Source of the DNA: Heracleum sosnowskyi
Taxonomy: Eukaryota > Streptophyta > Magnoliopsida > Apiales > Apiaceae
Assembly: GCA_030848705.1 (NCBI GenBank)
Contig: CM061241.1
Coordinates: 82,655,178-82,719,177, forward strand
Direction of reading: 5' to 3'
DNA: 64,000 bases
In this document: positions 21,809 to 34,090 of the stretch, piece by piece
Layout of the letters: the number at the start of each line of letters is the position of its first letter
Numbering within the stretch: the first letter of the stretch is position 1
The notes under the pieces: model-generated
The model's input: only the letters and a program-made list of their open reading frames with translations
Database searches by the model: none
Told to the model about the DNA's origin: nothing
Translations under genes and position numbers: made by a program

Positions 21809-22719
21809 CTCAGGACACATTACACGATTGAATTTAATTAACGTAACAGCTAAAATAGTCGGCCACACCAGTCGATTTGACGGACACGTATGCATGACAT
21901 GTATGTATCATCAAAAATAAAAAAATGTACAGAAACAATTATCGTGCTTTAGGTGCAAAACGCCAAACAGACGTTAACCAGAATGTTTGAATGAGGAAGA
22001 TTCCAGGCTAATCACCGTTAGTATTCAATATTGCAGGCCTCTCAGTCTCACCCTACACAAAATCACATAGTATTATTATTTTACAAGTTCTTATGTATAT
22101 ATTCTCACGTTGTTATTAGAATGAAATATAAAATCAAAGTTTTTAATCAACAATTAAAATTATTCAGATTTTAGTGAATTTTAACTGTAATTAATTTTAA
22201 ATATTTTAAATCAATATCAAATGTTGCCGTCAGTATTTTATATTTAAATATAAAATCAATATTTTAGTGTATGGTTTTTAACCATACACTTTTGCACATT
22301 ATTTGATCACTACAAAGTGAAAAATTGAAAAGATTTTTTTTTTTTTTTTAATATTGTTGGGAAGTTAAAATATGCAAAATATGGAATGAGGTCGGAAATT
22401 CTAACTTGTTTCAAGAAAAATGTCGCAAAACCTAACTTAGTAAAACGAGTTCTTTAGATTAATGCTGTTTTAATGCATAACAAGAATAGTACTAAAATAA
22501 TAATAAAGTAAATTAATATCAAATGTATAAATAGATATTTAGATCAGTAATTTCTAGAAAGGAAAATAGTGACAGTTAGAGTAGAGCTTCACATTTTTAT
22601 AGCTAAATAATTGGGCCTGAATCCTTTCTAGATGGGCTAACACTTGTTAGTAGTAAGCGGAGTGTATTTATCTTATTAACGTGCCAAATGAGTCGGTAGC
22701 CTAACATAGCCGGCGTATT
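21809..22719. other. AT-rich intergenic sequence
   Basis: No ORF, RNA gene or recognisable repeat is seen, apart from a T homopolymer near 22331. Confidence 0.5.
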
Positions 22720-23350
22720 GGGTATGACTTATAGCTTAAAATGAGTAAGTGTAAGTTGATGGATTCTTATAAGTGTAAAAAAGTGAACTTATGTCTTATA
22801 ATATACTGAGTAAGTAATATATAAGTGATAAGTTGATGCAAACTTATAAGTTACGTAAGTGTTTGGATAAATTTACTTATAAATTAATAATTTTTTTGTT
22901 AAATTAAATTGAAAAAATAACTAATTAATATAATGATCTCGATAAATACATTTTAGATTAAAAAACATTTAAAAGTATAAATATAAAAATATAAACTACT
23001 AAAATGTTAGTATAAATATAAAAATATAAACTACTAAAATGTTAGTAAAATATAAAAATAACATTTTAGATTAAATATAAACATTTAAAAGTATAAATAG
23101 ATAAAGAAATCATGAAAAATGAAATAAGTTGAGCAAAATGTTAGTATTTTCTAACATTCAACTTATCATCTTATAAGTTATAAGTTAGATTATAAGTTGG
23201 ATAGACAAACACCCACCATAAATCATAAGCTAAAAAAATAAGTTATAATTTATAAGTTAATGAAATAAGCTCAGTACACAAACACCCTCATAAGCTGAAA
23301 TCGGTTTATAAGTCATAAACTGACTTATAAATCCTCAGCCAAACAGGCCC
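22720..23350. mobile_element. Palindromic MITE-like element with ACTTATAAGT words
   Basis: Both ends are rich in inverted ACTTATAAGT/CTTATAACTT and AGTGTTTGG words. The right end reads CCAAACAGGCCC, the complement of the GGGCCTGTTTGG start common in plant hAT-related MITEs. The left terminus is degraded and the target duplication uncertain. A direct repeat containing AAACTACTAAAATGTTAGTA sits in the middle (about 22990-23045). Confidence 0.5.
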
Positions 23351-24708
23351 ATAGTAGAACCTACATAAATTAATAAAAAATTTAAAATTAATGTATATTT
23401 TATCTCGATAAATTAATAAAATTTATTGATTCTGAGGCTATTAACTTATCAAAATTTTAATGTAAATAAAAGTTAAGTACACTGAGAGATTGAGCCAACT
23501 GGGTTACTTTTTACCTTATACTTTGATGATAAGTTACCTGAAAGGGTTAAGTAAGCTTTTACATGTGAGTTATTCGCTTTTGAATAATTTAATTTGTAAT
23601 TTTAGTAAATTATTTAATAAAATAGTATTTATAAGTAGTTATTATAATTATTTTGTAATAATTATGAGTAAAAAATTGATTAAGTAAAATACATGGGTTT
23701 TAAATATAACTAAATTACTAATAAAAAGCAACAATAGAATTATGAATTTAAAATATTATTTCGTAAATCTTGTATTTTCACTCTAATACATTACATGATA
23801 GAAAATTAAAACACCCAGCTCTATGACTTGAATAAATGTTATGAAATGAATTATTTGGATCATATATTTATATTTAAACTAATTTAATATATACCCTGCC
23901 AGAAGCTTTCTCCTTAGCTTCCCTGTCAATTCTAAAAATAAAAATACTAAACTTTCTCTACTTTTTTGCTAGGTAGTATTACTTTATGTTTTGGAAAGTC
24001 TTTACTTTAAATAACAAGGAACCTTGAAAGAAACACCTCGTTTGTGAATTTGTGTTTAATCATATACTACTAATTTATTGCCTAATCACACACATGTATG
24101 TATATAAATATATAAACATATTTATCTTTTAATAAATCTGTGCAGTTAGGAACATGATGCATGATTGCATGGTTGTACAAGTCAACTACATATTAAATTT
24201 TGGTTGGTGAAGTTTTTTGTTAATTTCTCCAAACAGGAAAGCCCACTAGACACCAGAAAAGAAATTTGTAAGCAAGGTATAGCCGTACAAGGATTCTTGT
24301 ATACTCCCTTAGTTCCCCTATTTTTTATATCCGAGGATGAGGCTCGATACATATTTTAAAATTTTATTTTAAAAATAAGTTGTAGAGTTATAAAAGCCTT
24401 AAAATATCGAAATGAGAGGGATAGAGAGAGTAGTAACATATTTTCAGTGTTGGGTTTCCTTCTTCTAGAAACCATTCATATTTAATTTTTACATATTAAT
24501 TCAAGTTATCCTAAAAAACAATTAGATCATTTTCGGCAACTTATTTGATAAATGACACCGTTCTTTCAGAAAACACCAACAAATGTAATACATATTATAA
24601 GCATCATATCTATTTTTAAATGCAAGGCAAAAAAGTCTAACAATATCTAAACTAGCTTACCTTCCTCCCATTCTTTTCCTATGCAGTTAGCAAGTGCCAT
24701 TACCAAGA
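23351..24708 (+). other. AT-rich sequence and upstream region of the kinase gene
   Basis: Non-coding. TATATAAATATATAAA near 24100 and GAGAGG/TAGAGAGAG purine words near 24415 could belong to a promoter. TTTTCCTATGCAG just before 24686 looks like a 3' splice site of a 5' UTR intron. None is proven. Confidence 0.3.
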
Positions 24709-26640
24709 ATGATGCTTCATCTTGTCATCTTCCTAACTATCCTGTCTAAAAACTCTGTTTCATCTTCCAACACAAACACATCTTCATGTCCTTTGAATCT
24801 TGATTATGTTTTAACAGTTCCATGGGACTCATCATTTTGCAAAAACTACCATTCCACCACCACAAGCAACAACAGCAACAATACATGTTGCCAGACTCTG
24901 AGAAGCCTGTATGGTGTAGCCTTTGCTCAATATCTCAAGGAAACGTCTCTGTTTCGATTACCCGATTTATCGACATCCATTTCTTGCCTCTCAATCTTTC
25001 AGAATAATTTGAACTCACTTTCTTTGCCATCAAACTTGACTACGAGTACCTGTAACAATTTTGAGCCAGTGCGGTTTGTTAACACAACAAATATATGTGC
25101 TAATATTCAGAGTAAGCAAGATTGGGTTGATGCTGTTGGCCCATCAACTCCGCTTGTCAACGCTTGTAATCAAGATTTTGAACATGATTCTACCTTGTGT
25201 GATGCTTGTTTACGAGCTGGATTTCAGGTTCAATCTCAACTATCTGCTGTTGATCAAAATGAATCTCATAGAGTAGGGTGTTTTTACTACACAGTTCTTT
25301 TTGCTGCTGCTATGGCTACTAAGTTTGGCCCTGAGAGTAGGAGTGCTCTTGTGTGTCCATTTGGATTGCCAATGGTTCCGAATAAACGTTCATCAGGTAC
25401 TGCAAAATTGGCCTTGATTTTTGGACTAACTGGAGCTGGTTTGGCACTTGTTGTAATGCTATGCTTGTGTAAATTAAGCTGCTGGTGGACTAATTTGAGG
25501 AAAAAACGTAGGAAGCCAAGGCGTGTTTTGGGGTATGAGTTCGACGTTGAGGGTGAATCCAGATCAAGAACTTCCACCAGACCAAAGTTTGGATCAAAGT
25601 GGTTTGCCATTGAAGAACTTGCCGAGGCAACAGAGAATTTTTCGCCTCATAATTTCATTGGAAGAGGGCAGTTTGGTGTTGTATACAAGGGGATTCTTGA
25701 CGACGGAAGTATGGTTGCTGTAAAGAGACTGATTGAATCAGAATCAGATTTTCAAGGCGATGCAGATTTTTGCAATGAAGTCGAGATCATTAGTACTTTG
25801 AAGCATAGAAATCTTGTGCATCTTAGAGGGTGCTGTGTGGAAAGTGTAAAAAATCATCATTATGGAGATGAGGACAATACAAGGTACCTTGTCTATGATT
25901 ACATGCCAAATGGGAATTTAAGTGATCATTTATTTTTGTCATTAGAAAATAGTCAAGGTGGAGCTGGGATAATTCAGAAACCACTGAGTTGGCCTAAGAG
26001 GAAGAACATAATATTAGATGTTGCAAAGGCCATAGCTTATCTTCATTACGGAATAAAGCCAGCTATATATCATAGAGACATCAAGGCCACAAATATACTA
26101 CTAGATGTAGATATGAGAGCAAGGGTGGCAGACTTTGGACTAGCAAAGCAAAGCAGTGCAGGGCAATCTCATCTCACAACTAGAGTAGCTGGTACTCATG
26201 GCTACTTGGCTCCGGAATATGCACTTTACGGACAATTAACAGAGAAAAGTGATGTTTATAGCTTTGGTGTTGTTGTCTTAGAGATAATGTGTGGAAGAAA
26301 GGCTCTTGATTTATCATCAACAGGTTCTTCTCGGAATCTTTTGCTGACAGATTGGGCATGGTCACTAGTAAAAGAAGGAAAAATGGAAGAGGTTTTTGAT
26401 GCTACATTGCTCGAAAATGAGAAGGTAGAAGGTGAGGGGGATAATAATCCAAGGTGGGTAATGGAAAGATTTGTGATGGTTGGGATATTGTGTGCTCATG
26501 TCATGGTGGCCTTGAGGCCTACAATTTTGGATGCACTGAAAATGCTTGAAGGGGATGTTGAAGTACCAGCAATTCCTGATAGACCATATTATGCTGTTGA
26601 ATACACTAAAATTAGCACACTGCCTGGTTCTAGAAGTTGA
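24709..26640 (+). CDS. Receptor-like protein kinase, At1g11050-like (SPARK domain)
   Basis: Intronless, about 643 residues, intact from ATG to TGA. The open frame reaches a GTG at 24694, but the first ATG is at 24709 and is followed by a hydrophobic signal peptide (LHLVIFLTILS). The ectodomain (about 20-225) has CPLNLDYVLTVPWD, paired cysteines (CC near 60, CDAC near 165) and Asn-X-Ser/Thr sites, the extracellular pattern of the SPARK-domain At1g11050 type. A transmembrane helix follows (ALIFGLTGAGLALVVMLCL), then a basic stop-transfer segment. The kinase domain has GRGQFGVVYKG, VAVKR, HRDIKATN, DFGLAK and APEY, so it looks catalytically competent and of the RD class. It should act at the plasma membrane as a Ser/Thr kinase; the ligand is unknown. 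It is the only clearly intact host gene in the window. Confidence 0.93.
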   Translation: MMLHLVIFLTILSKNSVSSSNTNTSSCPLNLDYVLTVPWDSSFCKNYHSTTTSNNSNNTCCQTLRSLYGVAFAQYLKETSLFRLPDLSTSISCLSIFQNNLNSLSLPSNLTTSTCNNFEPVRFVNTTNICANIQSKQDWVDAVGPSTPLVNACNQDFEHDSTLCDACLRAGFQVQSQLSAVDQNESHRVGCFYYTVLFAAAMATKFGPESRSALVCPFGLPMVPNKRSSGTAKLALIFGLTGAGLALVVMLCLCKLSCWWTNLRKKRRKPRRVLGYEFDVEGESRSRTSTRPKFGSKWFAIEELAEATENFSPHNFIGRGQFGVVYKGILDDGSMVAVKRLIESESDFQGDADFCNEVEIISTLKHRNLVHLRGCCVESVKNHHYGDEDNTRYLVYDYMPNGNLSDHLFLSLENSQGGAGIIQKPLSWPKRKNIILDVAKAIAYLHYGIKPAIYHRDIKATNILLDVDMRARVADFGLAKQSSAGQSHLTTRVAGTHGYLAPEYALYGQLTEKSDVYSFGVVVLEIMCGRKALDLSSTGSSRNLLLTDWAWSLVKEGKMEEVFDATLLENEKVEGEGDNNPRWVMERFVMVGILCAHVMVALRPTILDALKMLEGDVEVPAIPDRPYYAVEYTKISTLPGSRS

Positions 26641-26905
26641 TTGATTTCAGGTAGCTAAAACTTATCTTGTAAAGGCAAAATAGTTAGAATTGTATATACT
26701 AGTATTCTTTTTCTTTGTGTTGCAGCTACAAAGATGCAGAATTATATATTAGTATTCATATTATTTGGATAAGAAAAGAAAGAGAAGGGATTTGTAACTA
26801 TATACCTATTTCCAGAGATGGTATCTCCAGTAATCTTGACATGATCAACATCCTTGCAATAATTCCTGAATTGTGCATTCAAGCTTTTTTGGCTGAGAAA
26901 ATATA
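26641..26905 (+). other. 3' UTR of the kinase gene with a possible intron
   Basis: Ten bases after the stop a TTTCAG/GTAGCT donor and, at 26725, a pyrimidine-rich TTGTGTTGCAG acceptor would define a 75-bp intron (26651-26725). The distal part is open for 63 codons by chance only. Confidence 0.4.
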
Positions 26906-27059
26906 ATTATCAGCACTGGCTTGTTTAAAACAGGATTACCACTACTCCGGGTTCCTACCTCTTTAGATTTCAACAGTACATGTGTTTTTTAAAAGAAGAA
27001 TTAAGACTTCAATTAACAACTAGATCAGTTGTTACAATTGTTTGCATAGCATCAAGAAT

Positions 27060-27430
27060 GCTACTTGCAGAAAAGATACAACCCGATCATAAGTGCGAAG
27101 CCTCGAGCAAGACAATGCACAGCCTCGTTTGAATTGAACCCTGCAATGCTTGCAATCATAAACCAGCAGTCCAAAAACTGAAGGCATTTGAATCAAACTC
27201 TACATCGCGTGAAGAACACCCAAACACTCTATTTCCATGAGAACGTTCTGCCATCTTCTCTGCATGATCCAGCTTAAGGCTTATTCTCCTACAACTTGTG
27301 ATTGAACATAGCCAAGGTTGTACAACATAGTAAAAGCCTCCGTTACCTGATCATTACGGTCTCGAGCCAAAAGGCCAGCACCATGCGCGTCTCAGCTTCA
27401 AATTAAGCTCCATTGACATTGACATTTATC
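27060..27430 (-). pseudogene. RNase H-domain (RVT_3 type) remnant
   Basis: In one minus-strand frame GAGLLARDRNDQVTEAF recalls the start of plant RNase H-like (RVT_3) domains; in another, further on, NSNEAVHCLARGFAL recalls their end (N..AH.LAR). Several stops and frame changes lie between. Such domains are common in plant LINE-derived sequences. Short and dead. Confidence 0.5.
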
Positions 27431-28503
27431 TTTATCATATTAATAGCAGATTGAGAATGAAATAAGGATGGAATGTGATGAAAATTGTAAACAAAATTTA
27501 TGGAGAAATAAAGGATGCTAGGGGAAATAGTGAACAAACATAAGGGAGTGAAAATTTCTTATGATGAACATTGTAAAGAAAATGATGAATAAAGAGAATG
27601 AAGCATTCCTTTCTAAACATGTGGGATAGGTTTCTAGTTTAATTTTTTTGAAAAGGAATGAAGTAAATAATGAAAAGTATGAACACTTTCAGAATCTCCC
27701 CAAATGTCCATTGAAGTGAATGCACCCTAAATAATATAAACAAAAATCATAATAAAAGGATATAAAGGGTTCTAGTTATAAGCGGTTCTATGTAGCTTTA
27801 AAATTTTATAGACTAATTCCCGAACATATTAGCCTTTTGGATGGATTTCAAAGATGAATGTAAGTAATGGATTCACTCATCCAATGATTTCTTCTACACA
27901 AATAATAAACACGCCACACTATTGGCATGATCTCATCTACACAATTAAAAAACACTAAACATTAGCCTCCTTTAGATATGACGGATGATAGAAATATTGT
28001 TCAATAGATCCAGTTCTATCTTTTACCAAACTTGACATATATTTTGCTGTTATTAGCTTTCTTAATTCATGCATCATCCACAAAAAGATAACTGGAAGAC
28101 TATGAAGCGTGATCTTTTGGCAAATCATACTTAATGTGTTTACAATGGTCGACATCAACATTCTGTTTAAAACCAAAACAGACAAAATGGATAACATAGT
28201 GATATCCATTCATTTTTGGTAGACAAATTAAAGATGATATGAACCTTTTGGATGACATGAAACAATTGGAGTAGGATCAGAACAATAAGATTTAAGAGAT
28301 TGATAACAAACATAGTATAAGCTGAAGTATTACCATATGATTAACATCAATCCATACGCCTAAACACCAAACATAGTTTAGCACCAACAAACAAAATTAA
28401 ATAACCATTCAAAACAAACGTGAGATGTTCAGAATTAAACATAAAATAACAAATGTTCGAAAGTACAGTCAAATTATTAATGGACGAAAAAGCAAACACA
28501 TGC
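27431..28503. other. AT-rich non-coding sequence
   Basis: Lies downstream of the RPA-like gene. Short minus-strand frames (27955-28209, 28347-28568) show no family resemblance and are probably untranslated or intergenic sequence. Confidence 0.35.
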
Positions 28504-31366
28504 TCAAAATGAAATCCTTGCCAAATTCTTTCTAACATATTCAAGAACTGCAGAATTGCTTGATGCAATCTTCCTCTTCAGATTTCCTACAGAAACATGA
28601 AGAAAAATCAGAATACTACGTTGGGAATTTAAAAGGAATTCATAAGCTAAAAATTAATTTATAAGTAACCATTTTAATTTTCTTGGTGCAGGATGTCGTA
28701 GAACCTGGAGTAGTGCCACTGTCTAAAACCTCAATTAAATTATTCTGCATTTATACAAATAAGCAAAAATAAAGTACCATGTTAGTAATAACTTTAGAAA
28801 GTCGATCATATAAATAGTGAATGAATGTTTTAAGTACTCACATCTCCAAATCCAGAAGCGCCAAAACCTGATATAGTAGTCTCGGACTTTGATGAAGTAT
28901 CAATGATAGATTGGTAAGCATCAGTAGCATGATAGACATTACTGCTCAGTAAAATGTTATCGTCGTTGAGTCCAATTTGTACAGTTATATCTTTACCAGA
29001 TATTTCCTTAACAATTGTAGGATATGCTTTGTCTGTCTTATCCTAACAAAGTATAGGATAATTTTATCATGAATAAAAAGGATTTACAAATTAAAAAGAT
29101 AAAGAGTACAGAATGGAAGTATATAACATACAGTTATTCCCTCGACAATCAACTTAGTCGCTGTTTTTCCAATCAATCGTCCAACTGCACGATCTAATAA
29201 GACGATGTTAAAAGCTTCTGTTTCATCTTCAGCTAGAACAATAATCCGATACCTGATAAGAATAAAAGGTTACAAACCTGATAAAGAAATTTAATAATGC
29301 TTATATGTAATCTGCTTAAAATTTAAGAAGCTTACTTCTTCCGCGATAGTGGGTAGTTTCTGGTGCATTTGAAACACCTGTACTTCCCTTCCAATTTAAA
29401 AACTTCTTTATTGCATTTGATTTTGTAACATCCATTATACCACCAACTATCATTTTACTCAACATTCTTAACCTTGACCTTACACATAAAATTCCTCTAG
29501 AAACAAATAAAATAAAATGTAAATAGAAATGCAAAACAATAATATTGGAATAACGATTAAACATTTTCATTAACATTCACAGATTATGATACTTATTCAG
29601 TTTTGGAGAATAAGTTACGTAGAACATTGCAAAGTTAGAGAATCACTAATGTAATGCTTATATGTAAAGACTATACTATTTTATAACTTAAGAAACTCAG
29701 AGCTTGTTCTTTCGCTTAGTTCCTTCAAAGTCAGTGTTTCAATAACTAGAACAGATACATTCTCTGTTTGTGTCTGGGGAGATATGGTCCTCTCCGGTTG
29801 AACATAACCTCCTTCATTGAGTCTGTCATGATTAATTGATACATTAGATGATTGTAGTTGCAGAAGATTTAAATATGAAGTAATCATGACATTAAAAAAA
29901 ATTATAACTTATAAATGCATATATAAAATACCTCTGCCTCATTGCAGTGACAACCTCATTATCCAGGCTGAGGTAGATTTTTGACCAAGGCAAAGTGTTT
30001 ATCTGTACTGAATCTGATGTACGTAAAATTAACCATATATGAGTATCTACATCATTATTCATGTTTTAAAAAAATGGACAAAACAAATTCAGACGATGAC
30101 AAAAAAAAATATGACTAAATTTATATATAACTTACTACGAAAAGTTCTAAGCTTGGTACTGGATATTATGACAATTATATGTTCCTTAGTATTAGGTTGC
30201 CCCTCGATTGCTCTATATGCAGCATCAGTTGTAGCAGAAAGAGCTTCCCAGACAGTAACCTTGTGTGAATGCCTACATGTACAAAATAAATATGCAATAT
30301 ATAGATGTTAACACTGTTTTTTTACCACCAAACTAATCTTAAAAAATAGATAAACAATGTAAGTTAACCGCCCATCCGTAATTCTAAACTTGACTATCTT
30401 CTTTTCACCATAAACAATCTTGATTTTTGATACGTATTCGAAATCCTCAAGGACACCAATTACATCTTTCAGAACACAGAAACAAATTGCAAGTTAAAAA
30501 ACATGTAAATGTAATAAAGAGATTAAAACCAAATTGAAGTTTGTAATATCTATATTAATAGATGATTACTACTGTTCGTAACATTTATTTAAGAAATAAA
30601 GTTTAAAAGTTACCTGTTGAAAATTCAGGGAATTCAATATTTGCATTAGCAGTTGCTAAATTGAATAAGTCACTCAAATCAACAAATTCAAACTTATGCG
30701 AGGGAATCATGAAGTCATTCTCCCTACTTTCTGAACTGACGTAGAAGGTGAAAAATTAATTAGAATAGATGATGAAACTGGTTTAAGTGATCCGGTGGAT
30801 TCTTTTGTATACAAATTTGACACAATATAAACCGTCCCTCTTCAATTTTGCCGGCATGGTGTTTCCAGTTATCAGCATAAATGAACGCATGAACGTGACA
30901 ATCCTGTTTAACATAAAGTTCCAAAATTTAACTTGAATGAATAAAGAAAACTTAAAGAGGTTATATGAAAAATGAGTAGTGCAGGTCTTCTAATACATTT
31001 ACACTTACATCATCATCCAGGAAGATGAGATTGTATCCTTTCAGACCTTGGTTTCCATTTGATGCATTTGACATGGAAGGCCACATCCTTGTGACTCTGA
31101 CTTTTATTTTCCATGTGGTTTTCGAAGTGTCAAGAAAAGATAGCTGATTGAACATGATTACAATTATCTGCAAAATAATTTTATGGTTTAAAGAAAAGAC
31201 ATATTGTATGAAATTACGATGTAAAGATAGTTAGTACGTATAAAATGTTAACTCACACAAACTTGATGGAGAAGAACTTAAACAATGAAAGAAGAAAAAC
31301 ATTATAAAATACCTCTGCTTAACCTAGACTTGTAAAAAATAATCTCTCTGCGTGATATGATCGTGA
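28504..31366 (-). pseudogene. RPA70-like single-stranded DNA-binding protein gene, about 12 exons, disrupted
   Basis: Exon-like pieces in order on the minus strand encode an RPA large-subunit-like protein: IKVRVTRMWPSMSN (about 31165-31012); DCHVHAFIYADNWKHH then VYIVSNLYTKESTGS (about 30902-30762); DVIGVLEDFEYVSKIKIVYG (about 30468-30370); HSHKVTVWEALSATT (about 30273-30131); LPWSKIYLSLDNEVV; LNEGGYVQPERTISPQ; the zinc-finger exon WWYNGCYKIKC...CFKC (about 29510-29334); YRIIVLAEDETEAFNIVLLD; and a tail ending VRKNLARISF and a stop at 28504. Flanking GT/AG sites are mostly sound. Two lesions are visible: a 1-nt frame break in the second coding exon (near 30840) and an in-frame TAA just before the zinc finger (about 29457). 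RPA binds single-stranded DNA in replication and repair. Plant Helitrons also carry RPA-like genes; I see no Helitron end here. Confidence 0.72.
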
Positions 31367-31388
31367 GATACGATTAATGTGGGATCGT

Positions 31389-31400
31389 GGTTATATAGGT
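31389..31400 (-). promoter_or_regulatory. TATA box of the RPA-like gene
   Basis: The minus strand reads CCTATATAACC about 30 nt upstream of the presumed start of a 5' UTR exon, which would end at a donor near 31319 (AAGCAGAG/GTATTTT). Confidence 0.5.
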
Positions 31401-31546
31401 TGATAGTTAGTTATTTTCAATCATATCTTCTTTAAGTTGATTTATAAAAATTACTTTTTTTAAGGAAATCAAGAAAGAAAATTGATATTAAAGGCATCAA
31501 TTGATTAATTAACCTAACAGAATAGAAAAAAATCCTCTAACATCCT

Positions 31547-32580
31547 TGTTATTCCCAATTACACACTTACAAAATTGTAGAAGAGGGGGTTGAATACAAT
31601 TCTTGATTTTTACAACTTTTCTGCAGTTTGAAAGTAAGAACAGATAAACTAAGTTGCAGAAGCAGAATAAAAATAAGAACACAGTACTTTAAAAATTGCA
31701 GGTGGATTGTTTTGTGATCCACCTGAGATATATTATTGAAGAAATAATATGTGATATTTGGTTACAAATACACAGCTGCTATTACAGTTCTTTGTTTCTA
31801 GGAAATGCTAGAGAAAAAACCTAAGCAAAGACAATGTAAACTGTTTTCTCTAGATTTCAAAGAACTGCTACACTTGGTTATAAAACCCAAGTTTACAAGC
31901 CATACTACAGACAAAAACTATCTCTATTTTCTAGGTCCAGTATGCTTTCTTCTTCATTCCAGATGCATGTGACTGAGATGTTGTACTCTTGACAAGTTGA
32001 CTTGTTTGTATATTTCCTATGTTTGCATGGAAATGGAATGTTTCTTCTTCTTCGAGGTTCACCAGTGTTTGACTTCCATATTCTTTTTGTTTACTCTGTC
32101 AACCCATGTGCTTCCACCAGCGTCAAGTCACCATCAACCTATAGTCTTGAGCTTCATCCGTTGGTAGTGTTCTTAACTATCTGTGGGATGACTATCCGTG
32201 GATGAGCAAAGAGTTGATCATCCGTGGATAGCATTAAGTTGATCATCCGTGGATATCATTAAGTTGATCATCCGTGTATAGCATTAAGTCTTCATCCGTT
32301 GTCATTCATTTTCACTTAAACAGAATTACATAGCATAGCCTATTTACAATTTGCTATCATATCCTGCTTATCTACTGAAAGTCAACATGACTTAGTACTT
32401 AATACTTTCAATCCTTAGACTAAAGTAAAATTGAATATATTACATGATTACTTATCCGTGGATAAACTTCCCAACAACGGATACTACTGAAAGTATACCA
32501 TCCGTTGATAGTTACAAAATGACTTATACAGAAATGTGTTTTATCTTAAGTTATCATCAAGAACAACATATTTCCTAACA
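31547..32580 (-). mobile_element. Solo Sirevirus LTR, related to the intact element at 50557
   Basis: A 1034-bp LTR flanked by TSD ATCCT (31542-31546 and 32581-32585). On the minus strand it starts TGTTAGGAAATATGTTG and ends TTGGGAATAACA, like the 1019-bp LTRs of the intact Sirevirus, and shares blocks such as the segment around TATAACCAAGTGTAGC. Where the intact LTR has TCAACGAAATG words, this one has ATCCACGGATG or ATCAACGGATG words at the same slots. Confidence 0.9.
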
Positions 32581-32585
32581 ATCCT

Positions 32586-33518
32586 ATAACATAGTAATAA
32601 GGATTTTATTGCTAAAGAATCTTTATTAGTTCCGATCACGAATCAATTACGATACATGAAATAGTTTGTAATTCATTTTGAAAACTTTATTTTCTTGATA
32701 ATATCATTTAATCCGTCCTTTTTTTTGTTCAAAGAAATTTATGTTAACTTAATTTTCACATTTATATTGAGTAATATTTTTATAAAAGCTTTTTAAATAA
32801 TTGAACAAATATAATTCTTAAAGCTCTAAAATTGAAGTAAAAAACAATTAAACCTCTAAATTTAATTTTAAAATTAAATTATTCTTAACTGATTCATAAA
32901 AAAATAATCAAATATGAAAAATACTAAATGTAAATAACTCATTAAGTGGCCGCCTAAGATGTTGCTGTAAAATAACCAAACATTACAATTTGTTGGTTTT
33001 ATGCAGCTGCAAGTTGTTATACATACTTCACAATTAATTGTTTCATTAAACAAACTAATTATTTAAAATGATAAAGTCTATAAATTTTATACCGAGCACT
33101 TACAAATATGTTTTAAATATTATTTTTGGCAATGTTCGAAAGCTGATAGTACTTCTATATGCTAAGTATACCGAGCAATTAGTTTTACATTGTTTTTAAT
33201 GTTTATCTTACACCATTAAAAATGCATCGCATAAAAGGATCCAAAGGACAGGTCTAATATGGTCGGATTTGGAACCTTTATTGTAAAACTCACAAATAAC
33301 AAATATTTATATTGATTAAAAGATTAAATTTAGAATGTAATTGAATAAAAAGGGATAAAAATTTGACAAAAGTTAGTTATACATAGCGTATTATGCAGTT
33401 ACATGATTTGTTGATGTAAGAATACACTATACTAAACTTATAGAATTCTATACAAAGGTTCATTATAATTGATTTATATTGTTTTTAATTAATATTCGCT
33501 GACGAAATATATTCTTCT
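32586..33518. other. AT-rich non-coding sequence
   Basis: I see no gene, RNA or recognisable repeat. Confidence 0.4.
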
Positions 33519-33526
33519 GAAAAAAT

Positions 33527-34082
33527 CAGTGTTCTAAAAATCGGCGATTAATCGGGATTAATCGCCGATTAATCGCTAGACGGCGGACCACCGAACTGAT
33601 TAAGCGAAAATCGGTCAATTAATCATTTTTTTTCAAAAATCGGATTAATCGGTCAAAAATAGGGCTAATTATTAAAAAATAGTTAAAATTAAAAAATAAT
33701 AATAAAAAATTTAAAAGGTAGAAACTTGATTAAACAATAGAAAAAAACATTAATTTTGTACATATAATTATAATTTTAGATGCCTAAATCGTAAATTCTC
33801 TTAAGTTTTCCTCTTAAATTGATCTCTAATTGAAAAGTTAAACCTTCAAAATTTTATTTATTACAATTATATAACATTTTTAACATATTTGCATAAATAT
33901 ATGATAATAACATATGTTTAGTTGAAATAACGAAACAATTTTATAATTGTATATAAAAAATATTATTAAATTTATTCTGATTAATGATCCGATTAATCAT
34001 TCCGATTAATCCCCGATTACCCGATTAATCCCTGGACGGTGCCTTTACCGATTAACTCCGATTCCCGCTTTTTACAACACTG
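33527..34082 (-). mobile_element. hAT-type MITE, copy 2 (inverted relative to copy 1)
   Basis: Ends CAGTGTTCTAAAAA and TTTTTACAACACTG, with a perfect 8-bp target duplication GAAAAAAT (33519-33526 and 34083-34090). The interior matches the reverse complement of 21215-21808, including the ATTAATCGG words. Non-coding. Confidence 0.88.
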
Positions 34083-34090
34083 GAAAAAAT

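Noticed and set aside
24694..24708. Kinase start at 24694
   Set aside because: The codon there is GTG; the first ATG at 24709 begins a good signal peptide.
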